Assembly: GCA_004558805.1 (NCBI GenBank) | Contig: SFDE01000006.1 | Location: 114,515 to 178,514, forward strand | Reading direction: 5' to 3' | Source of the DNA: Faecalibacterium prausnitzii | GTDB lineage: Bacteria > Bacillota > Clostridia > Oscillospirales > Ruminococcaceae | Length of the DNA stretch: 64,000 bases | In this document: positions 51,988-61,206 of the stretch, piece after piece | How positions within the stretch are numbered: the first letter of the stretch is position 1 | How the letters are laid out: each line of letters begins with the position of its first letter | Position numbers and translations under genes: made by a program | Notes under the pieces: generated by a model | Told to the model about the DNA's origin: nothing | The model's database searches: none | Seen by the model: the letters and a program-made list of their open reading frames with translations, nothing else

Positions 51988-54900
51988 ATGGTATTCAAGG
52001 AACTGGAGATCCAGGGCTTTAAAAGCTTTCCCGATAAGGTAAAGATCACCTTTGACACGGGGGTCACCGGCGTGGTGGGTCCCAACGGGTCCGGCAAGTC
52101 CAACCTTTCGGACGCCGTGCGCTGGGTGCTGGGAGAGACCAGCTCCCGGCAGCTCCGGGGCACCGGAAAGATGGAGGACGTGATCTTTGGCGGCACCCGG
52201 CGGCGGGGCGCCATGGGCTTTGCGCAGGTGCGTCTGACCCTGGACAACACCTCCCACCAGCTGGATGTGGACGCCGACGAGGTGACCATTGGGCGGAAAT
52301 ACTACCGCTCCGGCGACAGCGAGTATACCATCAACGGGCAGTTGTGCCGTCTGCGGGATGTGTATGAGCTGCTGCTGGACACCGGCATCGGACGGGACGG
52401 CTATTCGGTCATCGGTCAGGGACGCATTGCGGAGATCGTGGCGGCAAAAAGCAGCGAGCGCCGGGAGATCTTTGAGGAGGCGTGCGGCATTGCCCGCTAC
52501 CGCTACCGCAAGACCGAGGCGGAGCGCCGCCTGACCGCCGCCGGCGAAAATCTGGAGCGGCTGCGGGACATCCTGGGCGAGCTGGAAAGCCGGGTGGCAC
52601 CGCTGGAAAAAGAAAGCGCCAAAGCGCAGAGATTTCTGGACCTCAGCGGGCAGAAAAAAACTCTGGAAGTGACCCTGTGGACCGACGGGGTCCACCGTGC
52701 CCGGGACGCAGTGCGCCAGCAGGTGCGGGACTACGAGACCGCCGAGGCGGACTACCAGCGGTTTGACCGGGAGACAAAAGCTGCCCAGCAGGAGGCTGAG
52801 GAGATCCGGATGCAGGCACAACAGCTGACCATCGGGGTGGAGCGCCTGAATGGGGATATCCGCAGCATCACCCAGCAGATCAGCGGCTCCGACAGCCGCA
52901 TCGCCGTGCTGGAAAACGACATCCTCCGCAACGACGAAAGCGCCCGGTCCCTGCAGGCGGAGATCGCCGCCGGGCAGCAGGACAGCGCCGAGGCAGACGC
53001 TGCCGTGGAGAGGCACCGCACCGTGGCAGAAAAGATGGAGGCGGAGGGGCAGAAGCTTGCCGCTGCCATCGAAGCACTGAACCGGGAGCTGGCACAGCTC
53101 AACGAGGAATCCAACGCCAGCGGTGCCCGGAAGGACAGCCTGCAGGCGCAGCTGGCAGACCTTACCGCCCGCCGCACCGAAGCACAGGTGGCGCAGGCAG
53201 CGGCGCAGGCAGCGGAGGAGTCCGCTGCCCGGCGTCTGCCCGCCCTGCAGCAGACCGTGGAACAGGGCACTGCCCGGCGGGATGAGGCAAAGCAGGACCT
53301 TGAGGACACGGTCCGGTACCTCCGGCAGCTGGCAGACAGCGAAAAGCAGCTGGGAAACGTCCGCTCCGGTCTGGAGCTGAAGTTGAAGAATCGCACCGCC
53401 GCCCTCAATGAGGCAGACGATGCGGAGCAGCGGCTGGGCAGAGAACTGGACGCCGCAAGGCAGAGGCTGTCGGTGCTGCGGGAGCTGGAAAAGAATATGG
53501 ACGGCTACCAGAATTCCGTCAAGGCAGTGATGCGTGCCGCCGCTGCCCGCCGCCTCCGGGGCATCATCGGACCGGTGTCCGATATCCTCAAGGTGGAGCC
53601 GGGCTGCGAGGTGGCGGTGGAGACCGCACTGGGCGGCGCATTGCAGAACATCGTGGTGGAAAACGAGGCGGCGGCAAAGGCGGCGATCGCCCTGCTCCGC
53701 AGCGACAATGCCGGACGTGCCACCTTTCTGCCGCTGGATACGGTGCAGCCCGGGGTGTTCCGGGGCAGGCTTTCCGGCTCTGCACGGCTTGCATCCAGTC
53801 TGGTGCAGGCAGACTCCCGGTACGCTGACATCGTGTCCAACCTGCTGGGGCGGATCATCGTGGTGGATGAGATCAACGAGGGGTCCCGGGTAGCACGGGA
53901 CAACGGCTTCCGCAGCAGGGTGGTCACCATGGACGGGCAGGTCATCAATGCAGGCGGCAGCTTTACCGGCGGCAGCGTCCAGCGCAGCGCAGGGCTCTTT
54001 ACCCGGAAGCAGGAGATGGAAGAGTTGCGCATCCGGGCGGCAAAGCTCCAGAAGGACTGCATCGCCGCACAGGAAAAGACCGACCGGTGCAAGGAGCAGG
54101 CGGATGCACTGCAGGCGGAGCTTACCGCCACCGCCAGCGAACAGATCACCGCAGCAAACGACCGGGTCCGTGCCGAGGCGGAGCAGAAGCGGCTGGAAGG
54201 ACTGGTACAGCAGCTGGAAACTGCCCTTGCCGGGGCAGAAAAGGAAGCGGCGGACCTGAACGCCGCCCGGGAGGACAGCCGCAGCAAAGCAGCGGCGGCG
54301 GCACAGCAGCAGGCGGAGCTTACCGCCCAGATGGAACAGCTCACCGCCGAGATCAGCCGTCTGGCAAAGGGAGACGACAGCTTCCTGCAGCGGCAGAGCG
54401 AGCTGGCGGCGCAGCTCAGCGCAAAGCGGCTGGAGCAGCTGACCCGTCAGAAGGACGCCGAGCTTGCCTACAGTCAGATCGCCGCACTGGAACAGCGTGC
54501 CAAGGACGCAGCAGAACGCCGCACCGCTCTGGAAGAGAGCCTGAAGGCGCTGGCGCAGCGCACCGAGACCTGCCGTGCCGAGATCGCGGCCATCCGGCAG
54601 GCAAAGACCGACAGCCAGACCCGGATCGCCCAGAAGGAAGCGGAGATCCGCACTGCCACCCAGCAGCGGCTGGAACGGCAGCAGGCGGAGACCGCCGCAC
54701 TGGCACGTGCCCGTGCTTCTTCCGACAGCCGGGAGGAGATGGGACGGGAGATGTCCCGGCTTGCAGAGCGCAAGGCGGCGGCAGAGACCGAGTACGACCA
54801 GACCGTGGCAAAGCTGTGGGACGAGTACCAGCTTACGGTAAGTCAGGCAGAGACCCTCTGCGTGGAGTTCGACAGCCTGCCTGCCCTCCGGGCGCAGGTG

Positions 54901-55545
54901 GCAGACCTGCGGGGAAAGATCCGTGCCCTTGGCAGCGTCAACGTCAGCGCCATTGAGGAGTACAAAGAGGTAAAGAGCCGCTACGACGCACTGGTGACTC
55001 AGGTCACCGATGTGGAGGAGAGCCGCAACGAGCTGAACCGTATGATCTCCAGGCTTTCTTCCCAGATGCGGGAGATCTTTACCGACAGCTTCCGTGCCAT
55101 CAACGAGAACTTTGGGCGGGTGTTCGCCGAGCTCTTTGGCGGCGGCGAGGCAAGCCTTGTGCTGGAGGACGAGACCGACGTGCTGTCCTGCGGCATCGGC
55201 ATCCGGGTGGCACCTCCGGGCAAGGTCATCAAAAATCTGGAAGCGCTTTCCGGCGGCGAACAGGCGCTGGTGGCAATCAGCATCTACTTTGCCATTCTGG
55301 CAGTAAATCCCGCCCCCTTCTGTATTCTGGATGAGATCGAGGCGGCATTGGACGATGCCAACGTGGTGCGGTTTGCCCAGTACTTACGCCGGGTCAGCGA
55401 TAAGACCCAGTTCATCGTCATCACCCACCGCCGGGGCACCATGGAGGCGGCAAACGTCCTCTACGGTGTTACCATGCAGGAGGACGGCGTGTCCCGTCTG
55501 CTGCGGCTGGATCTGGAACAGGTTGACGCCACGCTGGTTTCCTGA
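51988..55545 (+). CDS. smc: Chromosome segregation ATPase SMC
   Basis: 1,185-residue condensin core. Walker A GPNGSGKSN near residue 32 is followed by a long coiled coil, the hinge (about 515-670; GIIGPVSDILKVE...GGSFTGGS) and a returning coiled coil. The C-terminal ABC signature LSGGEQALVAISIYFAI is followed by Walker B CILDEIEAALDD. Gene order rnc-smc-ftsY is classical Firmicutes. Confidence 0.97.
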   Translation: MVFKELEIQGFKSFPDKVKITFDTGVTGVVGPNGSGKSNLSDAVRWVLGETSSRQLRGTGKMEDVIFGGTRRRGAMGFAQVRLTLDNTSHQLDVDADEVTIGRKYYRSGDSEYTINGQLCRLRDVYELLLDTGIGRDGYSVIGQGRIAEIVAAKSSERREIFEEACGIARYRYRKTEAERRLTAAGENLERLRDILGELESRVAPLEKESAKAQRFLDLSGQKKTLEVTLWTDGVHRARDAVRQQVRDYETAEADYQRFDRETKAAQQEAEEIRMQAQQLTIGVERLNGDIRSITQQISGSDSRIAVLENDILRNDESARSLQAEIAAGQQDSAEADAAVERHRTVAEKMEAEGQKLAAAIEALNRELAQLNEESNASGARKDSLQAQLADLTARRTEAQVAQAAAQAAEESAARRLPALQQTVEQGTARRDEAKQDLEDTVRYLRQLADSEKQLGNVRSGLELKLKNRTAALNEADDAEQRLGRELDAARQRLSVLRELEKNMDGYQNSVKAVMRAAAARRLRGIIGPVSDILKVEPGCEVAVETALGGALQNIVVENEAAAKAAIALLRSDNAGRATFLPLDTVQPGVFRGRLSGSARLASSLVQADSRYADIVSNLLGRIIVVDEINEGSRVARDNGFRSRVVTMDGQVINAGGSFTGGSVQRSAGLFTRKQEMEELRIRAAKLQKDCIAAQEKTDRCKEQADALQAELTATASEQITAANDRVRAEAEQKRLEGLVQQLETALAGAEKEAADLNAAREDSRSKAAAAAQQQAELTAQMEQLTAEISRLAKGDDSFLQRQSELAAQLSAKRLEQLTRQKDAELAYSQIAALEQRAKDAAERRTALEESLKALAQRTETCRAEIAAIRQAKTDSQTRIAQKEAEIRTATQQRLERQQAETAALARARASSDSREEMGREMSRLAERKAAAETEYDQTVAKLWDEYQLTVSQAETLCVEFDSLPALRAQVADLRGKIRALGSVNVSAIEEYKEVKSRYDALVTQVTDVEESRNELNRMISRLSSQMREIFTDSFRAINENFGRVFAELFGGGEASLVLEDETDVLSCGIGIRVAPPGKVIKNLEALSGGEQALVAISIYFAILAVNPAPFCILDEIEAALDDANVVRFAQYLRRVSDKTQFIVITHRRGTMEAANVLYGVTMQEDGVSRLLRLDLEQVDATLVS

Positions 55546-55625
55546 TATAAAATAAACAGGGAACGCCCCCCTTTTGCCCCAAAGGGCAGGAGGGAACACT
55601 ACATCAAACATAAAAGGAGGACACC

Positions 55626-56576
55626 ATGGGGTTCTTCGGATTTGGAAAAAAAGATAAAGAAACCGAAAAAGAAAAGATGAAGACCGGTCTGGAAAAGACC
55701 CGCACCGGCTTCTGGGGCAGCATTCTCAACAGCCTCACCGGCAGCGTCATCGACGATGACATGTACGATGATCTGGAGGAGCAGCTGATCCTGGCAGACG
55801 TAGGCGGCGAGGTGGCGGTCCGTCTGGTGGACAAGCTCCGGGACCGGGTGCGGGAAAAGGGGCTCAAGACCGGCGAGCAGGCAGCAGACGCTCTGCGGGA
55901 CCTGATCGCCGAGGAAATGACCCCGGAGGCAGAGATGGATCTTGGCGGCAAGCCGGCGGTGATCCTTGTCATCGGTGTCAACGGGGTGGGCAAGACCACC
56001 AGCATCGCAAAGCTGGCGGACTACTACACCCGTCAGGGCAAAAAGGTGATGCTGGCAGCGGGAGACACCTTCCGTGCCGCCGCCAGCGAGCAGCTGGAGA
56101 TCTGGGCAGACCGTGCCGGTGTGCCCATCGTCAAGGCAGGGGAGGGGGCAGACCCGGCGGCAGTCATCTTTGACACCGTCAAGTCCGCCACCGCCCGGGG
56201 CTACGACATGGTCATTGCCGACACCGCCGGACGGCTGCACAACAAGTCCAACCTGATGGCAGAGCTTTCCAAGATCAGCCGCAGCGTCAAAAAGGCGTCC
56301 CCGGAGGCAAGTCTGGAGACCCTGCTGGTGCTGGATGCCATTACCGGACAGAACGCCATCAGTCAGGCAAAGGAGTTCTGCAAGGCGGCAGACGCCACCG
56401 GCATCATCCTTACCAAGCTGGATGGCACCGCCAAGGGCGGCTGCGTCGTGGCAGTAAAGCAGCGTCTGGGTCTGCCGGTGCGGTTCATCGGCGTGGGTGA
56501 GGGCATCGACGACCTGCTGCCCTTTACCCCGGAAGGCTTTGTGGAAGAGCTGCTGCCCCGGCAGTGGAAGCATTGA
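55626..56576 (+). CDS. ftsY: Signal recognition particle receptor FtsY
   Basis: 316-residue SRP GTPase that docks ribosome-nascent-chain complexes at the membrane. A short charged N-terminus precedes the NG domain: GVNGVGKTTSIAKL (G1), DTFRAAASEQLEIW, DTAGRLHNKSNLM (G3) and TKLDGTAKGG (G4). No long A domain, as usual in Gram-positives. AAAGGAGG site. Confidence 0.97.
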   Translation: MGFFGFGKKDKETEKEKMKTGLEKTRTGFWGSILNSLTGSVIDDDMYDDLEEQLILADVGGEVAVRLVDKLRDRVREKGLKTGEQAADALRDLIAEEMTPEAEMDLGGKPAVILVIGVNGVGKTTSIAKLADYYTRQGKKVMLAAGDTFRAAASEQLEIWADRAGVPIVKAGEGADPAAVIFDTVKSATARGYDMVIADTAGRLHNKSNLMAELSKISRSVKKASPEASLETLLVLDAITGQNAISQAKEFCKAADATGIILTKLDGTAKGGCVVAVKQRLGLPVRFIGVGEGIDDLLPFTPEGFVEELLPRQWKH

Positions 56577-56587
56577 GGAGGGCGAAA

Positions 56588-57292
56588 ATGAAAATTTGTG
56601 CAGCCACCGGCAACGCCGGGAAGCTCCGGGAACTGCGCCGTATTCTGGAGGCGCAGGGACACGAGGTGGTGAGCCAGAAGGAACTGGGCATCACCCTTGA
56701 GCCGGAGGAGACCGGCACCACCTTTGCAGCAAACGCCCTTATCAAGGCGCAGACCATCTGCAAGGCAAGCGGTCTGCCCACCATTGCCGACGATTCCGGG
56801 CTTTGCGTGGAGGCACTGGGGGGAGCCCCCGGGGTCTACAGCGCCCGGTACTGCGGTCACCACGGCGACGACGAGGCAAACAACGACAAGCTGCTGGACG
56901 CCATGAAGGAGATCCCCGCCGGACAGCGGGGGGCAAAATTTGTGTCGGCGGTATGCTTTATCCTGCCCACCGGGCAGCACCTGACCTGCATGGGGGAGTG
57001 CCCCGGCAGCATCGCCTTTGAGCGGCTGGCAGGGGACTACGGCTTTGGCTACGACCCCCTGTTCATCCCCGCCGACTGCGGCGTGGGCAAGACCGGCAAA
57101 CGCCCCAACACCGAGGGACGCAGCTATGCTCAGCTGACCCCCGACGAAAAGGACGCCATCAGTCACCGGGGCAACGCTCTGGCAGAGATGGAAAAGCAGC
57201 TGCCGGAGTTTCTGGGTGCAGCTGCGGAAAAAGGGGTCCTTGCACAGGTGTCCGGAAACGTAGACATCGAGCTGAAAGGATCGCAAGCCTGA
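56588..57292 (+). CDS. rdgB: XTP/dITP diphosphatase (RdgB/HAM1)
   Basis: 234-residue nucleotide sanitiser that hydrolyses dITP/XTP. Motifs are ATGNAGKLREL at the N-terminus, FAANALIKA, ADDSGLCVEALGGAPGVYSARY, GYGFGYDPLF-like and ISHRGNAL. About 30 residues longer than usual at the C-terminus (VLAQVSGNVDIELKGSQA). The ATG at 56588 follows GAGGAGGG. An intergenic element begins just past its stop. Confidence 0.95.
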   Translation: MKICAATGNAGKLRELRRILEAQGHEVVSQKELGITLEPEETGTTFAANALIKAQTICKASGLPTIADDSGLCVEALGGAPGVYSARYCGHHGDDEANNDKLLDAMKEIPAGQRGAKFVSAVCFILPTGQHLTCMGECPGSIAFERLAGDYGFGYDPLFIPADCGVGKTGKRPNTEGRSYAQLTPDEKDAISHRGNALAEMEKQLPEFLGAAAEKGVLAQVSGNVDIELKGSQA

Positions 57293-57300
57293 AACAGGCT

Positions 57301-57434
57301 CGCCCTCTCCGCCTCACCTTGTTCGGCACCTCTCCCAGAGGGAGAGGCTTTGGCAAAACCACGAACCTTATCTCCTCGCCAGAGGCTCTCCCTTTGGGAG
57401 AGCTGGCGCAAAAGCGCCTGAGAGGGTGAGGGCG
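57301..57434. repeat. Dispersed palindromic intergenic element, copy 4
   Basis: About 134 bp, ends CGCCCTCTCC and GGTGAGGGCG, with inner CCTCTCCCAGAGGGAGAGG and GCTCTCCCTTTGGGAGAGC palindromes. The latter is shared with the copy at 32441. It fills most of the rdgB-yhbY gap. Confidence 0.78.
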
Positions 57435-57514
57435 CTGACAGATACGTCCCATCCTGCAAAAAAGCAAAATTGAAAGATCCGCAACATCAACCGTAAAATA
57501 AAGGAGAAAAAACT

Positions 57515-57811
57515 ATGCTGACGAGCAAACAGCGCGCTATTCTGCGCGGCAAGGCAAACACCATGGACCCCGTTTTCATCGTGGGCAAGGGTGAGATCGA
57601 CGAGACCATGATCCAGGGCGTAAAGGACTGTCTGGACGCCCGGGAACTCATCAAGCTGAAGGTGCTGGAAAACAGCATGTACAACGCCCGGGAGGCTTCC
57701 ATCAAACTGGCGGAGGCAACCGGCTCCGACTGCGTGCAGGTCATCGGCTCCAAGTTCGTGCTGTACCTGCAGAAGAAAAAAGACAGCGCCTACGCAGATC
57801 TGCTCAAATGA
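57515..57811 (+). CDS. yhbY: YhbY-type CRM-domain RNA-binding protein
   Basis: 98-residue single-domain CRM protein associated with pre-50S ribosomes. It begins MLTSKQRAILRGKAN, then VFIVGKGEI, and the RNA-binding GxxG-like turn lies in TGSDCVQVIG. AAAGGAG site. The nadD start overlaps its stop (ATGA). Confidence 0.95.
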   Translation: MLTSKQRAILRGKANTMDPVFIVGKGEIDETMIQGVKDCLDARELIKLKVLENSMYNAREASIKLAEATGSDCVQVIGSKFVLYLQKKKDSAYADLLK

Positions 57812-58434
57812 GGATACTGCTGTACGGCGGCACCTTTGACCCGCCCCACAACGGTCATCTGAATAACATCCGTGCCGCCGCCGCCCGGATCTGCCCGGAT
57901 CTGGTGGTGGTGATGCCGGCGGGACTTTCCCCCTTCAAGCAGAAGACCGCCGCCCCGGCGGCGCTGCGGCTGGAGATGTGCCGCTGCTTTGGTGCCCTTG
58001 TGCAGCAAAGCTCCGGGGGGATCCCCCGGCTGGAGGTAAGCGGCTGGGAGATGGAGCAGGCACAGCAAGGCAAACGAAATTACAGCGTACTTACGCTGGA
58101 AATGCTCCGCAACACCTACCCGGGAGCAGAGCTGTACCTTGCGGTGGGCAGCGATATGCTGCTGAGCTTTGACGGCTGGCACCGCTGGCAGGATATCCTG
58201 CGCATTGCCCATCTGGTGGTGGTGAGCCGGAACATCGGGGACGACCCGATGCTCCATGCCAAGGCATCTGAGCTGGACCCGGCAGGCGACCGCATTCTGT
58301 TTGCCCCGGTGGAGGCGCTGCCCATGGCAAGCAGTCAGCTGCGTGCCCGCCTGCAGGCGGGGGACAGCTGCGAGGCGGAACTGCCGGAGACGGTGCGGCA
58401 GGTCATCCGCCGGGAGAGACTGTACCGGGACTGA
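57808..58434 (+). CDS. nadD: Nicotinate-nucleotide adenylyltransferase
   Basis: 208-residue enzyme forming deamido-NAD from NaMN and ATP. The nucleotidyltransferase motif is GGTFDPPHNGH at 8-18, and the late phosphate-binding motif is MASSQLRAR. Translationally coupled to yhbY and followed by yqeK, the standard Firmicutes order. Confidence 0.96.
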   Translation: MRILLYGGTFDPPHNGHLNNIRAAAARICPDLVVVMPAGLSPFKQKTAAPAALRLEMCRCFGALVQQSSGGIPRLEVSGWEMEQAQQGKRNYSVLTLEMLRNTYPGAELYLAVGSDMLLSFDGWHRWQDILRIAHLVVVSRNIGDDPMLHAKASELDPAGDRILFAPVEALPMASSQLRARLQAGDSCEAELPETVRQVIRRERLYRD

Positions 58435-58463
58435 AAATCCAATAACAAAGGAAGTCTGGATCA

Positions 58464-59042
58464 ATGGACCTGAAAGAGGCAAAGGAGCTTGTGCGCAGCC
58501 GCCTCAGCGACAAGCGCTATGAGCATACCATCAACGTGAAAAAAATGGCGGTAAAGCTGGCAAAGCACTACGATGTGGACCAGGAGCAGGCGGCACTGGC
58601 GGCACTGCTCCACGACGCCGCCAAGGAGATGGACAAGGATCAGATGCGTGCCCTTATGGCACAGTATCCGCAGTATGCACAGGGCGGGGAGGAACGCCCT
58701 GCCCCCGTGTGGCACGGGGTGTGTGCGGCGATCCTTGCCCGGACCCAGTGGGGGGTCACCGATGAAGCGGTGCTCTCTGCCATTGCCTGCCACACCGCAG
58801 GCAAGCCCGGCATGACCAAACTGGACAAGGTCCTGTATCTGGCGGATATGACCAGCGCAGAGCGGGACTGGGACGGGGTGGAAAAGCTCCGGAAACTGGA
58901 GATGAAGGATCTGGACGAGGCGATGCTGGCAGCATTGGAACAGACCAACGGTTTCGTCTGCTCTCAGGGCAAACCTCTGGACCCCATGTCCAAGGCAGCA
59001 TACGAGGATATTCTGGCACACCGGGCACAGAATACAAAATGA
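58464..59042 (+). CDS. yqeK: YqeK-type HD-domain symmetrical Ap4A hydrolase
   Basis: 192-residue HD-domain hydrolase that cleaves diadenosine tetraphosphate symmetrically. Metal-binding pattern: RYEHTINV, LLHDAAKEM, WHGVCAA and LYLADMTSAERDW. It lies between nadD and an LCP gene as in other Clostridia. Confidence 0.94.
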   Translation: MDLKEAKELVRSRLSDKRYEHTINVKKMAVKLAKHYDVDQEQAALAALLHDAAKEMDKDQMRALMAQYPQYAQGGEERPAPVWHGVCAAILARTQWGVTDEAVLSAIACHTAGKPGMTKLDKVLYLADMTSAERDWDGVEKLRKLEMKDLDEAMLAALEQTNGFVCSQGKPLDPMSKAAYEDILAHRAQNTK

Positions 59043-59089
59043 ACCGGACAGGCGGCGGTCCGGCGTCGGCACTGGATGAAGAAAACACA

Positions 59090-59118
59090 TTGCGGATTCT
59101 GTCAGACAATGCTATACT
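59090..59118 (+). promoter_or_regulatory. Sigma-A promoter of the LCP-rsfS-leuS unit
   Basis: TTGCGG (59090-59095), 17 bp, TATACT (59113-59118), about 70 bp before the LCP gene. Confidence 0.75.
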
Positions 59119-59187
59119 AGACGATATGACAGGTTTTGCGGGATACCTTTCTGCAAAGCCCCGAAAAGCTTGGAGGGCACAAAAAGC

Positions 59188-60519
59188 ATGAGTCAGACCC
59201 CACGCCATATCAATACAGATCGTTCCCTGAACCGCCCGGCGGCGGGGGCAGCCCACAGTGTGCCCCCCTCTGCCCCTGCAGGAGAGGGAAATGCTCGGCA
59301 CTCGGCAGGCAGTGAGCCGCCCCGCCGCCGGAAAAAACAGAAAAAGACCCCCCTGTGGCTGCCCTTTGCGGTGGTGATGGCGGTGATCGCCGTGATCTCT
59401 GGAGTGGTGGTCTACGGTGTCAGCGTGGTCAACCGGGTGGACGACAAGCTCCACGACGATAACGCCCCGGTGATCCAGGAAGAGGTCAAGACCGCCGAGG
59501 AATACAAGGGCGATGTGGTAAACATCCTGATCTGCGGCATCGACTACGAAGAAGGACGCAGCTACAGCGACGCCAGCTCCAACGACGGCATGACGGATAT
59601 GATCCTGTACTGCCAGTTTGATATCAAGGGCGGCGCACTGCGGATGCTGCAGATCCCTCGCAACAGCCTTGTGACCACCAAAAACAAAAAGATCACCCTG
59701 TCCAACGGCAAGACCTACGCTGCCACCAACTACCAGATCAACTCGGTGGCGCTGTCCAACGGCGGCAGCATCGCTGCGCTGGCGGAGGTGATCTACGACC
59801 AGTACCGTCTGCCCATCGACTACTATGTGTCGGTGGATATGCAGGCACTGGTGGAAATGGTGGATAACTTTGGCGGCATCGAGGTGTATATCCCCCGGGA
59901 TATGTCCTACGGCGGCTCCAAGCTGCTGAAGGGCTACCGGAATCTGGACGGTGCCTCGGCAGAATTCTTTGTCCGCTGCCGCCACGGCGATGGCTACGCC
60001 AACTCGGATATCGACCGCCTGAACATGCAGCGGTATTTCTACGCCGGTCTGTTCAAGCGTGCCCGGTCCATGGGCGTCACCGATATCCTCAACCAGCTGC
60101 CCCTGATCTTCAAGAACTATATCAAGACGGATATGGACCTGTCCACCATTGCAAAACTGGTGGTGTCCTTTTTGAAGATCGACAGCTCCAACATCATTCT
60201 GGCGCAGACTCCGGTGTTCATGGGCGTGCCCAACGTGGGCAAGACCGATACCTTTGCAGGCTACTCCTGCGTGGTGCCGGATGCCGGTTCCATTGCAAAC
60301 CTGCTGAATCAGTATTTCTGTACCTACACCGGTCCGGTGGACGTAAGCGAGATGAACCTTGTCACCGATGAATGGCCCCACGGCAGCGCATCCACCGATG
60401 CCAACATCCAGTATATGGGGCGCATCGACAAGGAGTCCGATGACGCCATCCTCAGCGGCGATACCGATCTGGACGGTGCCGTCACCACCGACGGACAGGC
60501 GGCAGGCAGCGCACAGTAA
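59188..60519 (+). CDS. LytR-CpsA-Psr (LCP) family wall-polymer ligase
   Basis: 443-residue type II membrane protein. A Pro/Arg/Lys-rich cytosolic head (1-54) and one membrane helix (about 55-81) precede an extracellular LCP domain (about 110-400): VVNILICGIDY, GMTDMILYC, LQIPRNSLV, DYYVSVDMQAL and GGIEVYIPRDM. LCP enzymes attach teichoic acids or other polymers to peptidoglycan. An acidic Ala/Gly tail follows. The ATG at 59188 follows TGGAGGG. Confidence 0.93.
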   Translation: MSQTPRHINTDRSLNRPAAGAAHSVPPSAPAGEGNARHSAGSEPPRRRKKQKKTPLWLPFAVVMAVIAVISGVVVYGVSVVNRVDDKLHDDNAPVIQEEVKTAEEYKGDVVNILICGIDYEEGRSYSDASSNDGMTDMILYCQFDIKGGALRMLQIPRNSLVTTKNKKITLSNGKTYAATNYQINSVALSNGGSIAALAEVIYDQYRLPIDYYVSVDMQALVEMVDNFGGIEVYIPRDMSYGGSKLLKGYRNLDGASAEFFVRCRHGDGYANSDIDRLNMQRYFYAGLFKRARSMGVTDILNQLPLIFKNYIKTDMDLSTIAKLVVSFLKIDSSNIILAQTPVFMGVPNVGKTDTFAGYSCVVPDAGSIANLLNQYFCTYTGPVDVSEMNLVTDEWPHGSASTDANIQYMGRIDKESDDAILSGDTDLDGAVTTDGQAAGSAQ

Positions 60520-60571
60520 GATCAACAAAGATGTATATTGATTCATCTTTTCTACAGAAGGGAGAAATCTG

Positions 60572-60955
60572 ATGGATAATTTCAACGACAGCAAGGCACT
60601 GGCGATCGAGATCGCCAAGATCCTGGATAAAAGAAAGGCACAGGACGTGCGGGTCCTCAAGGTGGAGAGCCTGACGGTCCTGACCGATTACTTCGTCATC
60701 GCCTCCGGCACCTCCACTACGCAGGTAGGGTCTCTGGCAGACGAGGTGGAGTACCAGCTTTCCCAGAAGGGTCTGGAACCCTACAGCACCGAGGGCTTTG
60801 ATTCCAAGAACTGGGTGCTGCTGGACTACTCCAACGTCATCGTCCATGTGTTCGTGCCCAACAGCCGCACCTACTACGATCTGGAGCACCTGTGGGCAGA
60901 CGGCGAGCCCATCGATATCTCGGAGTACCTGACCCCGGATAGCACCGTAGAGTAA
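60572..60955 (+). CDS. rsfS: Ribosomal silencing factor RsfS
   Basis: 127-residue protein that binds L14 and blocks subunit joining in starvation. Family motifs are VLTDYFVIASGTSTTQV, WVLLDYSNVIVHVF and YYDLEHLW. GAAGGGAG site; follows the LCP gene by about 50 bp. Confidence 0.96.
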   Translation: MDNFNDSKALAIEIAKILDKRKAQDVRVLKVESLTVLTDYFVIASGTSTTQVGSLADEVEYQLSQKGLEPYSTEGFDSKNWVLLDYSNVIVHVFVPNSRTYYDLEHLWADGEPIDISEYLTPDSTVE

Positions 60956-60986
60956 AAAAGGCAAACGGCTGTGTGCCCCAAAAGAA

Positions 60987-61117
60987 CCCTCTCAGTCAGG
61001 GCATCCGCCCTGACAACTCCCCTGAGAGGGGGAGCTTATGCAAAAGTGGGAAGGTTACGCCTGCGCAAAAACCTCCCCCTCGGGGAAGGTGGCATCGCAC
61101 AGCGATGACGGAGAGGG
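60987..61117. repeat. Dispersed palindromic intergenic element, copy 5
   Basis: 131 bp, ends CCCTCTCAGTCA and TGACGGAGAGGG, inner arms CAGGGCATCCGCCCTG, CCCCTGAGAGGGG-like and CCTCCCCCTCGGGGAAGG. It lies in the leader between rsfS and leuS, so it is probably transcribed. Confidence 0.8.
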
Positions 61118-61206
61118 TTTTCTGGCAAAGGCAGACGGCTTGAAAGCATACACCCCCAAGGCAACGGTAATTTGGTTAAAGTAAAAGTCTGGAGCTGATC
61201 ACAAAG

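Noticed and set aside
48553..53016. Long - strand open frame opposite topA-trmFO-plsX-rnc-smc
   Set aside because: The + strand genes are unambiguous. The antisense translation is rich in His/Gly/Val without recognisable domains.
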